Shown: piece by piece, positions 21,401 to 32,555 of the stretch | Layout of the letters: each line of letters begins with the position of its first letter | How positions within the stretch are numbered: position 1 is the first letter of the stretch | Assembly: GCA_003952965.2 (NCBI GenBank) | Contig: CM025850.1 | Location: forward strand, 17,031,717-17,095,716 | DNA length: 64,000 nucleotides | Direction: 5' to 3' | From: Morella rubra | Lineage: Eukaryota; Streptophyta; Magnoliopsida; Fagales; Myricaceae | Made by a program: the position numbers and the translations under genes | The notes under the pieces: model-generated | The model's input: the letters and a program-made list of their open reading frames with translations, nothing else | Database searches by the model: none | Told to the model about the DNA's origin: nothing

Positions 21401-24400
21401 AGCTGATTGTAAGCGAAATGATTGATGGTGTTGAGAATCCCATGTGGTCAAATCTGCCCACTTCTAATTGATTAATCTTCATGTATGTGTTGATTAATTT
21501 TTAATCTTATGTCTGTCCCATGCACCTCGCCCATTCTGATTGGCAAGTTTAGTCTGGTGTTTAACAATGGATGACATGATGTTTTTAGGTGACCAGAATT
21601 TTTTTGTTTCCCCATACACATGCACATACAAACACTAAACTTGCATATTTTGCTGAACAAGATTTATTGGTCTCTTTAGGTTTTGTCCGTGACTTTGGAT
21701 GATTGGTCTGAGGATGAAATTGATTCAATGGTTGAAGTTGGAGGAAATTCTTCAGCTAATGCAATTTATGAGGCTTTTGTACCTGAAGCATATGAAAAGC
21801 CTGGTCCGGATGCCGGCCATGAGCAGAGGGCGAAATTCATCCGGTTAGACCTGACTTATAATTCTTTCAGTAATATATCTTTGAGGCGCTTTTCTGGCAG
21901 CTCTGTACGTTTGGTCAACCTGTGCATGACTCAGATTATGTGCTGGTGGGAAAACTACTTAAAATGGAATCTGATATGCAAGTCCTCAAACTATGACAAC
22001 CATCCTTCTTGTTGTCCAACTTTCCATGGAATCACCTCATCCTCTTCACACTAATGTTCTTTTACTGTCAAACGTTTATGCTCATCAGAGAGTTGAATTA
22101 CCAATAATTGGGTACAACTCAGGGTCTTAATGTGGTACTTATATAATTCATATCTTTCTTGTAGGGGTAAGTATGAGCTTCAAGAATTCCTGAAGCCTAG
22201 TCTGCGGATTTTGTCACTTCCTTCTGGAAAAGGTTCTCTACAGTCGAGTTTTTCTAAAAAGAGTATGGATAGTTTTCTATCAAATTCGTCTTGCAACACG
22301 GTAAATGTTGTTTAACTCTTCTTCTTTCAATCAATTCTTTACTTTCAATGACAGAGCTAAAACTTTAAAGCAAGATAATTGGATACAATTTTTCAGCAAC
22401 CATAATTGAGTACCCAACTGGCATATAGATTAAGATTTATTGATAAATAAGTTTTTTTGAACAAAACTTCTCCTGGGTAGATATTTGATATGATATTATC
22501 TAGCTAAAAGTTTACTGAATTATTTTTTTCTGATGCTAACTGTTAAAGCAGGAAGGCATGGTAGAATTTATTGGACTGTTGAAGGTCAAAGTGATAAGAG
22601 GTACAAATTTAGCTATCAGGGATATATTGTCAAGTGATCCTTATGTAATCTTGACTCTCGGGCAGCAGGTTGGTCACTTCTGCTTTTACACTTTGGTCAT
22701 TGAGGAAACTGCAAGTCCACTCTGGTTTTGTTGATTGCTTTGGACACACGTTCAAGTTTATCATATCATATACAATATTTGCTATGGCATGTATGTATGT
22801 AATATGTATATATATCATGTGTCGAATGTATGTGTATGTGTCTGTGTGTGGTTCTGTATATATCGGCTGTAACTTATACATGCATGATTCTTAGGGTGAG
22901 TTCAGCAACCTCTTCAAAATTTTATCATTATTACAAAAATTTCTCTCCTCACTTTTTCATCAACTCCATAATCTTTTTCACTTTTTTACCAACTTTTACA
23001 CTTTTTCACCAACTTTTTCACTCCCTCTCCTCACTTTTTTTCACCAACTTCTATACCAATTTTAATCACACCCTAAAATTTTGGCACTCAAACACAACCT
23101 TAGAGAGGTAATTGGGGGCGTGGCCTAGAAGGGGCCAATTGGCCTAAGTGGAGTCATACAGCCAGTCCCATTTAGTTAAGATTAAAGTGTAATTTAGTTG
23201 AGTTATGTTTGCATATGCTTCTGTATGCACTGATTGCATTCTGAACCTTCTTCGTAATATTTGGAAGTCATTCTATTGGGTGGATGGTTGGTCATATTCC
23301 TGCCAAGTGCTAGAACATATATCTTCATTTTGATTTGCCAGTTATCCATTAGATAACTTTGGAAAGTCCTATATAGTTCACAGGATGATGATTGTTTTCT
23401 GATGATACTAGACTGTTCAGACCACTATAATCAAAAGCAATTTGACTTTTGAAAGTCCTATATAGTTCACAGGATGATGATTGTTTTCTGATGATACTAG
23501 ACTGTTCAGACCGCTATAATCAAAAGCAATTTGAATCCAGTCTGGAATGAGGAACTCATGTTGTCTGTGCCTCAGCATTATGGACCCTTGAAGTTGGTAA
23601 GCCTGTCTATTCGTTTTCTTCTTGACATTTTCCTGCATCTTTTGTTTATATGTTATATATTCGGTTGCCTTATATGAGCTGTTCTGATGCTTTACTGATG
23701 ATTGCATTTGGCATGCCACATGCTACCTTCGTGTAACTTAGAATACATATGAGGTTTAGTTGCGTAGGAAATATGTGAATCATTTTATCTGGACAGTAGA
23801 CAACCCAGTTATTTACCTATTGTAGTACTACTAGTGGCAGTCGACTTCAGTCTCCAAGTAAGCTCATTTTCTATGCAAATTCTACAGGTCTCAAAACCCC
23901 TTTTTTCTTTTTCACGTGGCAAATTCAAATCTTAAATATTGGTGGCACCCCACCCCTTCACTACCTGAGCTAGGCCCAGGGGACCACGTGCTACCTGTCT
24001 CACTCACATGACATCATTACTGTCAAACATCGAGTACTGGGTTGTACAAATATGTCTGATTTTTTGGAAGGTGATGGGCTGAGAGGGAGAAGAACTCATG
24101 CAATGTGGTTTCAGGGGCATGGTGGAAAAGCTTTTTGTCTCTTCTGTGGGTAAAAGATGAGCTCAGACCAGTTTTGGTTGCATTAATGTTACTGAATGGC
24201 GTATCAAACTTAAGTATTGTCTTGTGTGGTTTGGATGTATAATGTTCTATAAGATCTTTAATGTCTAGAATCCTTTGTGTGTAGAACTAGAAGTGGTGGT
24301 ACAATTGCCATTTATCACTCGGCTAATTCTTCCATTCATGCGGAGGATGAAGTTCAGTTAGACAGTAAACTTTTCAGTTTGGAGAGAATTTGGTTTCAAA

Positions 24401-24913
24401 GTTAGCCTGCTTATACTGCTATATTACCTTAAAATCTCTGTTTTATGTTGGTGCTGATAATGGGATCTACTTTGGCCGTCTTATTGTAAATAACACAAAA
24501 AGAAGCAAGCCATCTACCTCATGCCGGCAGCACCTTGTGGAGGACTAGCATCACTATAACTATTTAATGACATAAAGTGAGAAAGGGAATGCCATTTTAT
24601 CTGACTTTTCGACTGTTCCATGTTGCTGCAGCGGGTGTTTGACCACGACAGGTTTTCATCTGATGATATTATGGGAGAAGCGGAGGTCGATCTCCAGCCC
24701 TTGATAACATCTGCAATGGCATTCGGAGATGCAGGGATGTTTGGAAACATGCAGATCGGAAAATGGCTGAAATCGCATGACAATGCACTTGCGAAAGACA
24801 GCACTGTCAATATTGTTGACGGAAGGGTGAAACAGGAGGTGTGCATCAAGCTACAGAATGTGGAATCTGGAGAATTAGATCTAGAACTTGAGTGGATGCC
24901 CCTGGACCAATAA
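18451..24913 (+). CDS. ADP-ribosylation factor GTPase-activating protein with C2 domain (AGD11/12/13 type)
   Basis: Eight coding exons: 18451-18490, 19482-19563, 19860-19935, 21680-21843, 22165-22300, 22552-22668, 23501-23596 and 24632-24913. All introns are GT-AG, and the joined frame is 330 aa, close to the ~337 aa of Arabidopsis AGD12. The N-terminal ArfGAP zinc finger is C30-x2-C33-x16-C50-x2-C53, followed by CGVHR with the arginine finger R58 and SLGTHISK. A central linker precedes the C2 domain at about 172-265. Candidate calcium ligands D190, D195 (SSDPYV), D241, D243 and D249 ([11 protein letters not shown]) are all present. Family knowledge: such proteins stimulate GTP hydrolysis by Arf GTPases and bind acidic phospholipids at Golgi/plasma membranes; AGD12-type members are linked to tropic growth. 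A TATA box and leader lie at 17162-17385. Intron 6 holds a MITE, and an 89-bp duplication copies the exon 7 acceptor. Exon borders were set by frame and motif continuity, not transcripts. Confidence 0.93.
21221..21256. repeat. (GA)n microsatellite in ArfGAP intron 3
   Basis: An imperfect then perfect GA run within the 1.7-kb third intron. The open frame over it on the minus strand encodes a serine-leucine low-complexity run and is not a gene. The remainder of intron 3 (19936-21679) shows nothing else recognisable. Confidence 0.85.
22894..23099. mobile_element. PIF/Harbinger-like MITE in ArfGAP intron 6, 206 bp
   Basis: The ends GGGTGAGTTCAG and (inverse) GGTTGTGTTTGAG are imperfect inverted repeats, flanked by TTA on both sides (22891-22893, 23100-23102). 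The interior is rich in ACTTTTTCACCAACTTT-type repeats and is non-coding. Confidence 0.65.
23361..23533. repeat. 89-bp tandem duplication covering the exon 7 acceptor of the ArfGAP gene
   Basis: Two copies offset by 89 bp (23362-23444 and 23451-23533) differ at very few positions (for example ACCACTATA versus ACCGCTATA). Each holds GATACTAG|ACTGTTCAG, so there are two splice acceptors, with exon starts at 23412 and 23501. Only the second keeps the C2 frame: the first adds 89 nt and meets TAG about 17 codons in. Confidence 0.92.
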
Positions 24914-25379
24914 GTAGACGCTTGTTATGTTTTCATTCCCATTGCTTCTAACAAAGTCATGTTAGTGTTATTGATTTACTCATTGGAATGAGTCGGTAGA
25001 CAAGCATTGTGAATATATTATCCGCTTGGAACATAAATGTCGAGTAAACGAAAAGTACAGCAGTATGTGTTGGGTTACCTCATATATAATTCTTTCAAAT
25101 TAGTTTCTCCTGTTTCGGTACCAAATGTGCTAAACTTTGCAGTGAACATTCACAGCAAATGGTGGGAGATTGTATATAATTTGGCTGTTCAGTTAGATTA
25201 GGGGTCTTCTAGTGTAATTTCGAAATTTTGTAGAACAAGAACTATAAGCCGCGCTGAACTATACTTGTCTGGACCTCCTTACACGAAGGAAAAAAAAAAA
25301 AAAAAATGAAAAAGACTGTCCCTGCTTACACATGTTCGAATATGACAAGCGGCCCTCTTGAGGGCGAGGCGGAGGAGGC

Positions 25380-25690
25380 TTCCTTTTACCTTCGAACCGT
25401 ATTATCCTGGAAGGTGATTCTCCACTTGTCATGGAGGCTATTAGCAATCGGGTGAATGGAGTAGATTGGCAGATCTCTACTGTAGTGGCTGATATTCATA
25501 GACTAGCTCAGGCTAGTGAGTTTTGGGATTTTCTCATGTCAAGAGAGAAGCTAATGAGCTTGTCCATCAAGTTGTCCGATGGGCATTCTCGGCAAATTCA
25601 GACGTGAAGATTCTTATTTCTTGTGTTCATGTAAACATCATCTCGAGCGACAATCCTTAGTTTTCACCTTGAATTAAAAAAAGAAATAAT
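25380..25690 (+). mobile_element. 5'-truncated LINE tail with RNase H-like coding remnant
   Basis: The plus strand reads ILEGDSPLVMEAI, WQISTVVADIH and, after a break, REANELVHQVVRWA. This is the C-terminal RNase H-like (RVT_3) region of plant L1-type LINEs, with LEGDS and the REAN..VH motif. It is followed by a non-coding tail ending in an A-rich run (25675-25690). A frameshift near 25535 shows that it is decayed. Nothing of the upstream reverse transcriptase remains. Confidence 0.65.
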
Positions 25691-26927
25691 GACATACCTT
25701 CTTTTAAGGAAAGAGGATGTTACTTTTGAATTTTATTCAAAACCTTTACCTATTGCGGAAGAGAATTGTGGTAAAATCAAAACAAAAAAAAAAAAAAAAA
25801 AAGGGGCAAAAATCCATCACAAAAAACAAAACACCCGAGAAATTAATATAGAATCTCTAGTAACTCGTAAATTTGCAAAGCTATAAAACCTTAGTTGAGT
25901 ACTTGTGGCTCAAATATTGGTGGTTAACTTCCTAAAACATTTGGTTAATAGAATAAACAATATCCAATAAGAGATCCAAAAGAAGCTATCATTCACATCT
26001 AATACTCATTTTTATTTACGATTTTTTTTTCTTTGTTGGGCTTTCTTCCGGTTACCCAATTTTAGGTGATGTTCGTTTTCATGAAATTTTTAGGATTCTG
26101 ATGAAATTGTAAATATTTAGGTGATGTTAAAGTTGTATTGGTGTGGTGTGCAGAAGTTGTTAAAAGGGATTGTGTGTGTAAAAAAGGTAATAAAGTGTTA
26201 TATTAAAATACGTGTATGTTGTGATGTTTGGATTGTAAAAATAAAAGTAGGATATAAATCCTACAAAAAAACTCAACACGAACATGGCCTAAGTTTTTAT
26301 TTATTTTCGCTATTTCTTATTTGTTAAATTAAAATTTGGTTTTGTTGTTTTTTATATTGGAATTTTGGTTTTTTTTTTTTTGTGATTTCATTTTTACTTT
26401 CTTAATTTTAGTTTTTTTTTAAAAAAATTACTTGATGCTTTTAAAAATATATAATTATTTTACTTTATACCCGTCAGCGAGTATCCTCCACATCCGTCAT
26501 ATTGGACAGAAAACCGAATCGAGATCCCTCGATGTGTTTCAAAGCACAGTTGACAGTTCCCTGCAATTAAACTTCGGAACGAAGGGTCCTGAAATCAAGT
26601 TTTCTAAAATCACATTATATGTTATAAACATTTTTCCTTTAAAGAAAGCCAAAGTCCCCAGGAAAAACCTCTGGAGGTCTTCCTAGGTCTTCCTTAGATT
26701 TTTTCATACCTACCGGCCCTACAATAAATCAAGACTTGCTAAATAGAGATAAGATTCCAACTCCTTTAAGGTTAGTTCTTTCAACTATTAAATTAAATTA
26801 AGATCTTCCGGTACAAAGCCAAATATAATTTGGTGAGGGTGAAGCAGAGATTGGAGAGGCGACACTTGGCAGAGTCCGAGTGAAAGTAGTAACACGAAAA
26901 TATATAATACTCAAACCACTTTTCAGG

Positions 26928-26962
<35 letters not shown>

Positions 26963-27139
26963 ATGATATCATCAATGGTGTTATCAACAGTGTATGTCAT
27001 GACAAGATATGGGTCATATAGCGTATGCAAAAATAAATATGCAAGTAAAGTAGACAATGTTTGATCAAGTAATAATGTAATTGCAATCATAACTGAAAGA
27101 TCTTAACTCATATTGAAATTCAAAGTTTAATACAGTGAT
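25691..27139. other. Intergenic; MITE-like and microsatellite sequence
   Basis: No gene is supported. Bases 26066-26292 have MITE character: GGTGATGTTCGTTTT at the left, CAACACGAACATGGCC at the right, and TTA/TAA at the borders. A (TA)11 run followed by (CA)6 lies at 26929-26962. Confidence 0.45.
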
Positions 27140-27369
27140 ATAAATCAACTTAAAAACTTACAAGAAAATTGAAGATGTGAAGACTTGATATTTGATGAAA
27201 GACTTGAGGACTTGAGGATTGAGGGATATTAAGAGAGTTTGAGAGAAAGGTAGAAGGTGGAAGGTACTTGAGAAGGCTTGAGATTTGAGGAGGCTTGAGA
27301 GATCTGCAGATTTTTGAGAGGAAGTAGAGAAGGTATTCACACTCTGCCGAGAATGAGAAATGATATCGG

Positions 27370-27377
27370 TTTATATA
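27370..27377 (-). promoter_or_regulatory. Pararetroviral TATA box (35S-like position)
   Basis: On the minus strand TATATAAA lies downstream of the last ORF and about 30 bp upstream of a CT-rich leader running to 27140. This is where the full-length-transcript promoter sits in caulimovirid genomes. Whether it is active is unknown; it points toward the 3' end of the LINE fragment and the ArfGAP gene. Confidence 0.45.
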
Positions 27378-27727
27378 GAAAAAGAGAGAAGGGAAATGAA
27401 TGAACTATCCTTTGCTTTTTTGGAATAGTAAAGGGTATTTTTGGAAAGAGTAAACAGTACCAGGGGTATCTTTGGAAAGACAGCAACAGTATTTTGTCGG
27501 CTATAGTATCATGAATAGTATTTGAACAGCAAATGTCAGCAGCATTATTAGAAATGACAGAGCTATCGTTGAATATCTTCAATATCTTCAGAGGAAAGTT
27601 CTATTTTATATCCAGCATAGGGATCTTGAGCATCATCGTAATATAATGGTTCTTTATCATTGGATGCAGCAGTATCTTCAACAGTATCGTCTTCAGATAA
27701 TTGAGACAGTACTTCCAGTAATTATTT

Positions 27728-28882
27728 CTAGTAGTCATTTCGAGATTTAGCAGCAGCAAGTTTAGCTTGTATCTGGCTTTTCTGGGAAAGGAACTGGGGA
27801 TGATTAGCTATTTGGATCTTGGCTTGATTGATGGCATTAATGATATTATCAGTAGTAAAAACAGTCCACCATTTGACAAAGAATTTCTGGGAAAGGATTT
27901 TGGCTTTATTATCTTGGGTAAAAATAAATTTCCAGTTGAATATCCATGGTAATAGATTAAATTGGATAAAGAAACGAAGAAGGAGTGGTATATCTTTGTA
28001 TGGAGGGTTTTTCGTGGCAGGGTATTTGTCTAATGAAAGGGTATCACGAGGGTTTAAGGCCCATTGATCAAAGGCTTGTTTAAGAGGTAACAGGAAAAGT
28101 TTATCTTTAGGACCAAAATGTTCCCACCACTGGATGAACCAATGGGGCATCGATTACGGACATTGAAATCCTTTAAATCTTATGAACCACGTATGACGAT
28201 GGTTTTGGTTATCAAAGAGTAAAGAAAAAGTCCATGCGTCAATGTAGTCATAATATGTTATATATTTTAAATTCTTAAAGGGTACAGATAAGGCTCGAAG
28301 AGTCCATGGTTGACCCCATTCCTTAGAAGATATTATCCTTCGTATCATAAATTTTGAAAAACCAACTTTTGAAGGATCATACTTATAAGGAGTTTGTTCA
28401 AATTCAACAGATTTTGTATCATGCAAAACATATTGGTAAAAAGCTTGAGTAAACATTGGATTTTTTGGAACATAATTCCATCCAGGTGGTAATATCTGTG
28501 AAGCTACTTGATATGGATCACTCAGTGATTAATATGGATCTTCTATATATGCTACATGTCGTATATAAGCTTTTGATATCATGGTTTCATTTGGGTTGCA
28601 GGGTAGTGATGAAACAGAAGAGGATGAGGATTGTATCGTTTGACTGAAAGTGGATTTCATTGGAGGAAGAGGATGGGGAACCCTAGGACCTGTTATTGGA
28701 GGTATCTGACCTAAAACAGTAAAATTCTTGTAGAGTGGAAGGGAGTTAGGTCGTAGATTAGGTCGAGGAGTATGGGATGGAGAAGGACCTCGAAAAGGAA
28801 ATGGAGGGAAAACATTATCTGCAAGGAAATCAGCAGTAGATAATTTTTTGGTATTTGAAGAGGAAGACTGAGAATAATTCAT
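27728..28882 (-). pseudogene. 3' ORF of the pararetrovirus-like integrant, function unknown
   Basis: A single frame of about 384 codons runs from ATG at 28882 to the stop at 27728 with only two internal nonsense codons (28529-28531 and 28151-28153). Features in order: a serine/proline-rich N terminus (about residues 1-105), then an aromatic-rich globular part with SKEWGQPW, YYDYIDAW, HWFIQWWEHFG and FFVKWW, and a lysine/glutamine-rich helical C terminus. It lies 3' of RT/RNase H and on the same strand, where caulimovirids may carry an accessory ORF. I do not recognise a characterised domain and do not assign a role. A short reading continues in another frame below 27728. Confidence 0.65.
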
Positions 28883-28979
28883 TTTCCCTGTAAGAATTCA
28901 CAAGTTAAAAAATCAAGGATTGAATTATATGAACCTTTTATATATTCAATATCAAAATAAAAAAACATAAAGGATTACT

Positions 28980-30430
28980 TGCCAGCGGGCAAAAAGATGT
29001 TTGGAAGCAAGATTTTTGACATCTTTCATTAATATATCTTTAGCAAATTGACAATCAACACGAATTAAAAATTTTTGTTTAATAAATCATCTTGAAATTT
29101 TGAACACAAAGAACAATTGCTAAAACTTCTTGCTTAACAGTACTGTATTTTTGTTGTGTGTATTCCATGCATGAGAATGATATCTTACTATTTGTTCTTT
29201 ACAGATCATGCATGCGTTGTTTTAATATGCCACCATACCAAGATTTGATGCATCAGTTTCTACTATTTTAAATGCATGTGGGGATGCAATGCCTAAACAT
29301 GGTAAATGTTTAACATGTTTTTTAATTTGTTTACTATAGTATGTTGATCAGTCCAAGGTAAAGGTTTTTTTTTAATCGATTAAATAAAGGTTTACATATT
29401 TTTCTTAAATCTTTATAAAATTCACCAATATAATTTAAACTACCAAGAAACGTTGTAATTGTTGTTTATCAAGTATTTTGTTTGGAAATTTATCAGCAAA
29501 TTCAATAACACGTGATATTGGGGTAATGGTGCCTTTATAAATATTATGACCTAAAAATCTTATTTGAGTTTGAAATAATTTTATTTTAGGAGCAGAAACA
29601 AAGACCATTTTGTTTAATTATTTTCTGAAATTTATGTAAATGATACCAATGTTGTTTTATTGATTTAGAGAAAATTAGACATCATCAATATAAACTAAAG
29701 CAAAGAAGTATAAGGAGTAAATATATCATTCATAATATTTTGAAATTCAGAAGGGGCATTTTTTAAACCAAAAGGCATAACATTCCATTCAAAATGACCA
29801 AAAGGAACAGTAAAAGCAGTTTTATATCTATTTGCTCAGCGACTTGTATTTGATAATATCTAGATTTCATATCAAATTTGGAAAATATATGCATCATGTA
29901 ATCTATTAAGTAAATCTTTTTTATTAGGGAATGATATCTTATCCATCTTAAAGCTTTATTTAAAGGTTTATAATTAATAACAAGTCGAGGAATACCACGT
30001 TCCTTTTCAGTATTATTCATGACATAAAAAGCGGCACACGACCAAGAAGATTTAGATGGTCGTATTAAACCTTTTTCTAATAAAGATTGAATTTCTTTTT
30101 TACAAATTTCTAAATATTCTTGATTCATTTGGATTGGTCTAGCTTTTGTAGGTATATTATTTTTCGGAAAATCCTGGTTCATAAGGAAGAGTTATAATAT
30201 ATTGTTTTCTATTCCAAAAAGCATTAGGAAGTGATGAACATATAGTATCTTCTAATAATTTTTGAAATTTTTGAATTTCTTCTTTAATAGTATTATCTTG
30301 GATTTGTGCTTCGATCTGTTGATAAATAACTTCTTGTTGTAGAAATAATAAATGTGATCTTTATCGATGAATCTTATATTGATTTAATATCTTAATTTCT
30401 TTTTTAATAGAAATATTTCTTAAAGCTTGA
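28980..30430 (-). pseudogene. Reverse transcriptase/RNase H remnant of the integrant
   Basis: The best-preserved block (29763-30182) has the RT fingers/palm signature: KGLIRPSKSSWSC, RLVINYKPLN, then FSKFDMKS. The catalytic YIDD is encoded at 29681-29692 but is followed almost at once by a stop. RNase H-like sequence continues to about 28980 in several frames. The frame before the RT (30182-30430) is also broken. The enzyme would copy the genomic RNA into DNA from a tRNA primer. Many stops and frameshifts make it non-functional. Confidence 0.75.
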
Positions 30431-30437
30431 ATATCTC

Positions 30438-31748
30438 TTGTAAAAGGAGGATAATAATTTCGTTGATTAGTATTATAATATTTAGACTTAGACATTTTGA
30501 GAGTATGTATTTTATTAATTTGTAAATCTTCTTAAAATTGTGCTTCTAATTGTTCAACTGTATTAATATCATTATCAGATTCAGATAAAGAAGGAGAAGA
30601 AGGAGAAGAGGATGAATAATAACTTAATACTTGAACTTGTTTTTTAGAAGATGAAGGTATTGAATTTTTATCCTTTAAAGATAATTTCGTAAGCATTTCA
30701 TTTATTTTATCTAATTTAATATTTGATGTTTCTTCTGTAGATAATGGAGGCATTTGTGGTAATTCATGAGGAATAAATATAGGTTTATGAACAGAAGTTT
30801 TGGAAGGAATTGATGGTTTAATTAAATTTTCTAATTTATTTAAATGTATTCCTATTTGTTGTAAATAGACATTTGTATAATTATTCTATTGAATAATATT
30901 ATCAAAATTTTTATCATTATTATTTAAAGTATTGACTTTCTAAGGAGTAACAAAATATTGCTTTGATTGATGATCTACTAATAGTAGTTTTAGGAGGATA
31001 AAATTCATATATCTTTTTGCTATCTGTTGTTAACCATGGTATTTCTTTTGTAAGTACGTTTAAAGTAGATAAATTATGTTCAAACCATAAAAAGAAAAGT
31101 ATATGTTGTTTAATTATATACATATAGTCATAGTATTCTTTTCTTATAGAGGCTTGTTCAGTTTAATTATAAGTATGTAAGAACCAATTTCTTTTGATAG
31201 TATTTTTCAAAGATTCAAAATCATGACGAAATAATTCTTTATTAAGGACAAAATTAGTTTGTAAAACATGTATAGAATGTGATCGTTGTAAAGATATAAT
31301 TTCAGACTGTGTAGGAGAAGTTTTATCAGGTGGTTCCGATTGAGTATTATTATTATAAATAGGTAATTGAACAGAAGTTTCAGAACGTATACATGAACTA
31401 ATCCCATATGCATATATTTAAAACCTTGTGATATATGTTTTTTTTAATCATATTGGTATTAATTAAATGTATTGTTTCATATTCTTTACCAATTGGTATT
31501 AATTGTTCTATTGTCTTAATAGCATAATTTGTATCAAAGGCAAAATTGGATTGTTTATAGAGTTGAGAATCTTTTACTTTAGGTATAACCTAATTATTCA
31601 ATGGTTTATTAGTTCCTAATGATACATGGTAATCATCAACATTAAGATGAGATGCAGATGATGCAAAGTTGTCTATTGTATTGTCCATACTATTACTATT
31701 AGAATTTCCACTAGCTCGACTACAATTACTATTTGATCGTTTAAACAT
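30438..31748 (-). pseudogene. Movement-protein-like ORF and linker of the integrant
   Basis: ATG at 31748-31746 starts a serine/asparagine-rich N terminus, followed by stop and frameshift-broken segments with the pattern of caulimovirid movement proteins (for example IEQLIPIGKEYET near 31470 and GLVHV near 31400). A conserved-looking block ends in IPWLTTDSKKIYEF (about 31010-31050). A linker (30532-30753) with LDKINEMLTKLSLKDK and a serine run follows. Movement proteins open plasmodesmata for cell-to-cell spread; this copy is broken in several places. The linker is repeated at 32053-32555. Confidence 0.6.
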
Positions 31749-31987
31749 CTTGTTTAAATTACAGTATGCTTTCAATATTAGCTACCAAACGGTCGCACCA
31801 ACCGGGTCCGGCCTTTGCCTTAGTGGCTTTATGGCTAATCCAGCGGTTCCAGGTGAAGTCCAACGTTTAAGTAGATAATAGAAAAAGACAATAATAGTAA
31901 TGTAAACTAAACGTTTAAAGGAACAAAAGTAAAATAGAAGATGTAGTAGGAATAAGAATAGTAAAAGTGTGGTTGCAAATGATGTAT

Positions 31988-32000
31988 GGCTCTGATACCA
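31988..32000 (-). other. Primer-binding site complementary to initiator Met-tRNA
   Basis: The minus strand reads TGGTATCAGAGCC, the classical plant retroelement/caulimovirid primer site. It lies about 240 bp before the first ORF of the integrant and marks the conventional start of a caulimovirid genome. The sequence on its other side is not leader but a duplicated linker piece, so the integrant is rearranged here. Confidence 0.8.
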
Positions 32001-32052
32001 AATTAGGCTCAGGTATTGTAAATGTCTTTCTTCATATTGTAAATCAGGAGGA

Positions 32053-32555
32053 GTAGGACGAGGATAATAATTTCGTTGATTAGTATTATAATATTTAGAC
32101 TTAGACATTTTGGGAGTATGTATTTTATTAATTTGTAAATCTTCTTGAAATTGTGCTCCTAATTGTTCAACTGTATTAATATCATTATCAGATTCAGATG
32201 AAGAAGGAGAAGAAGGAGAAGAGGATGAATAATAACTTAATACTTGAACTTGTTTTTTAGAAGATGAAGGTATTGAATCTTTGTCGTTTAAAGATAATTT
32301 CGTAAGCATTTCATTTATTTTATCTAATTTAATATTTGATGTTTCTTCTGTAGATAATGGAGACATCTGTGGTAATTCATAAGGAATAAACATAGGTTTA
32401 TGAACAGAAGTTTTGAAAGGAATTGATTGTTTAATTAAATTTTCTAATTTATTTAAATGTATTCATATTTGTTGTAAATAGACATTTGTATAATTATTCT
32501 GTTGAATAATATTATTAAAATTTTTATCATTATTATCTAAAGTATTGACTTTATA
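32053..32555 (-). repeat. Second copy of the pararetroviral linker segment
   Basis: This segment matches 30438-30942 nearly base for base (same LDKINEMLTKLSL, SSSKKQVQVLSYY and acidic/serine coding). It extends a little further toward a PDLQYEERH stretch before it meets the primer site. The match ends sharply at GTATTGACTTT (32555/30942). This copy has an uninterrupted frame through the linker, unlike the other. Confidence 0.85.

Larger units (their letters stand above)
27140..32555 (-). mobile_element. Endogenous pararetrovirus-like (caulimovirid-type) integrant, degenerate and rearranged
   Basis: Read on the minus strand the order is: primer-binding site (31988-32000), movement-protein-like ORF (from 31748), linker (~30438-30942), reverse transcriptase/RNase H remnants (~30430-28980), a 3' ORF (28882-27728), then a TATA promoter and CT-rich leader (27377-27140). 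There are no LTRs and no integrase, and a movement-protein-like region is present; together these favour a caulimovirid over a Ty3/gypsy element. Stops and frameshifts break every ORF. The coat/zinc-knuckle and protease section expected between linker and RT is absent. A ~500-bp segment is present twice. The genus cannot be assigned here. It is inert as read. Confidence 0.75.

Noticed and set aside
24514..24849. 111-codon minus-strand open frame
   Set aside because: Antisense shadow of ArfGAP exon 8, which is in frame with the C2 domain and ends at a proper stop.
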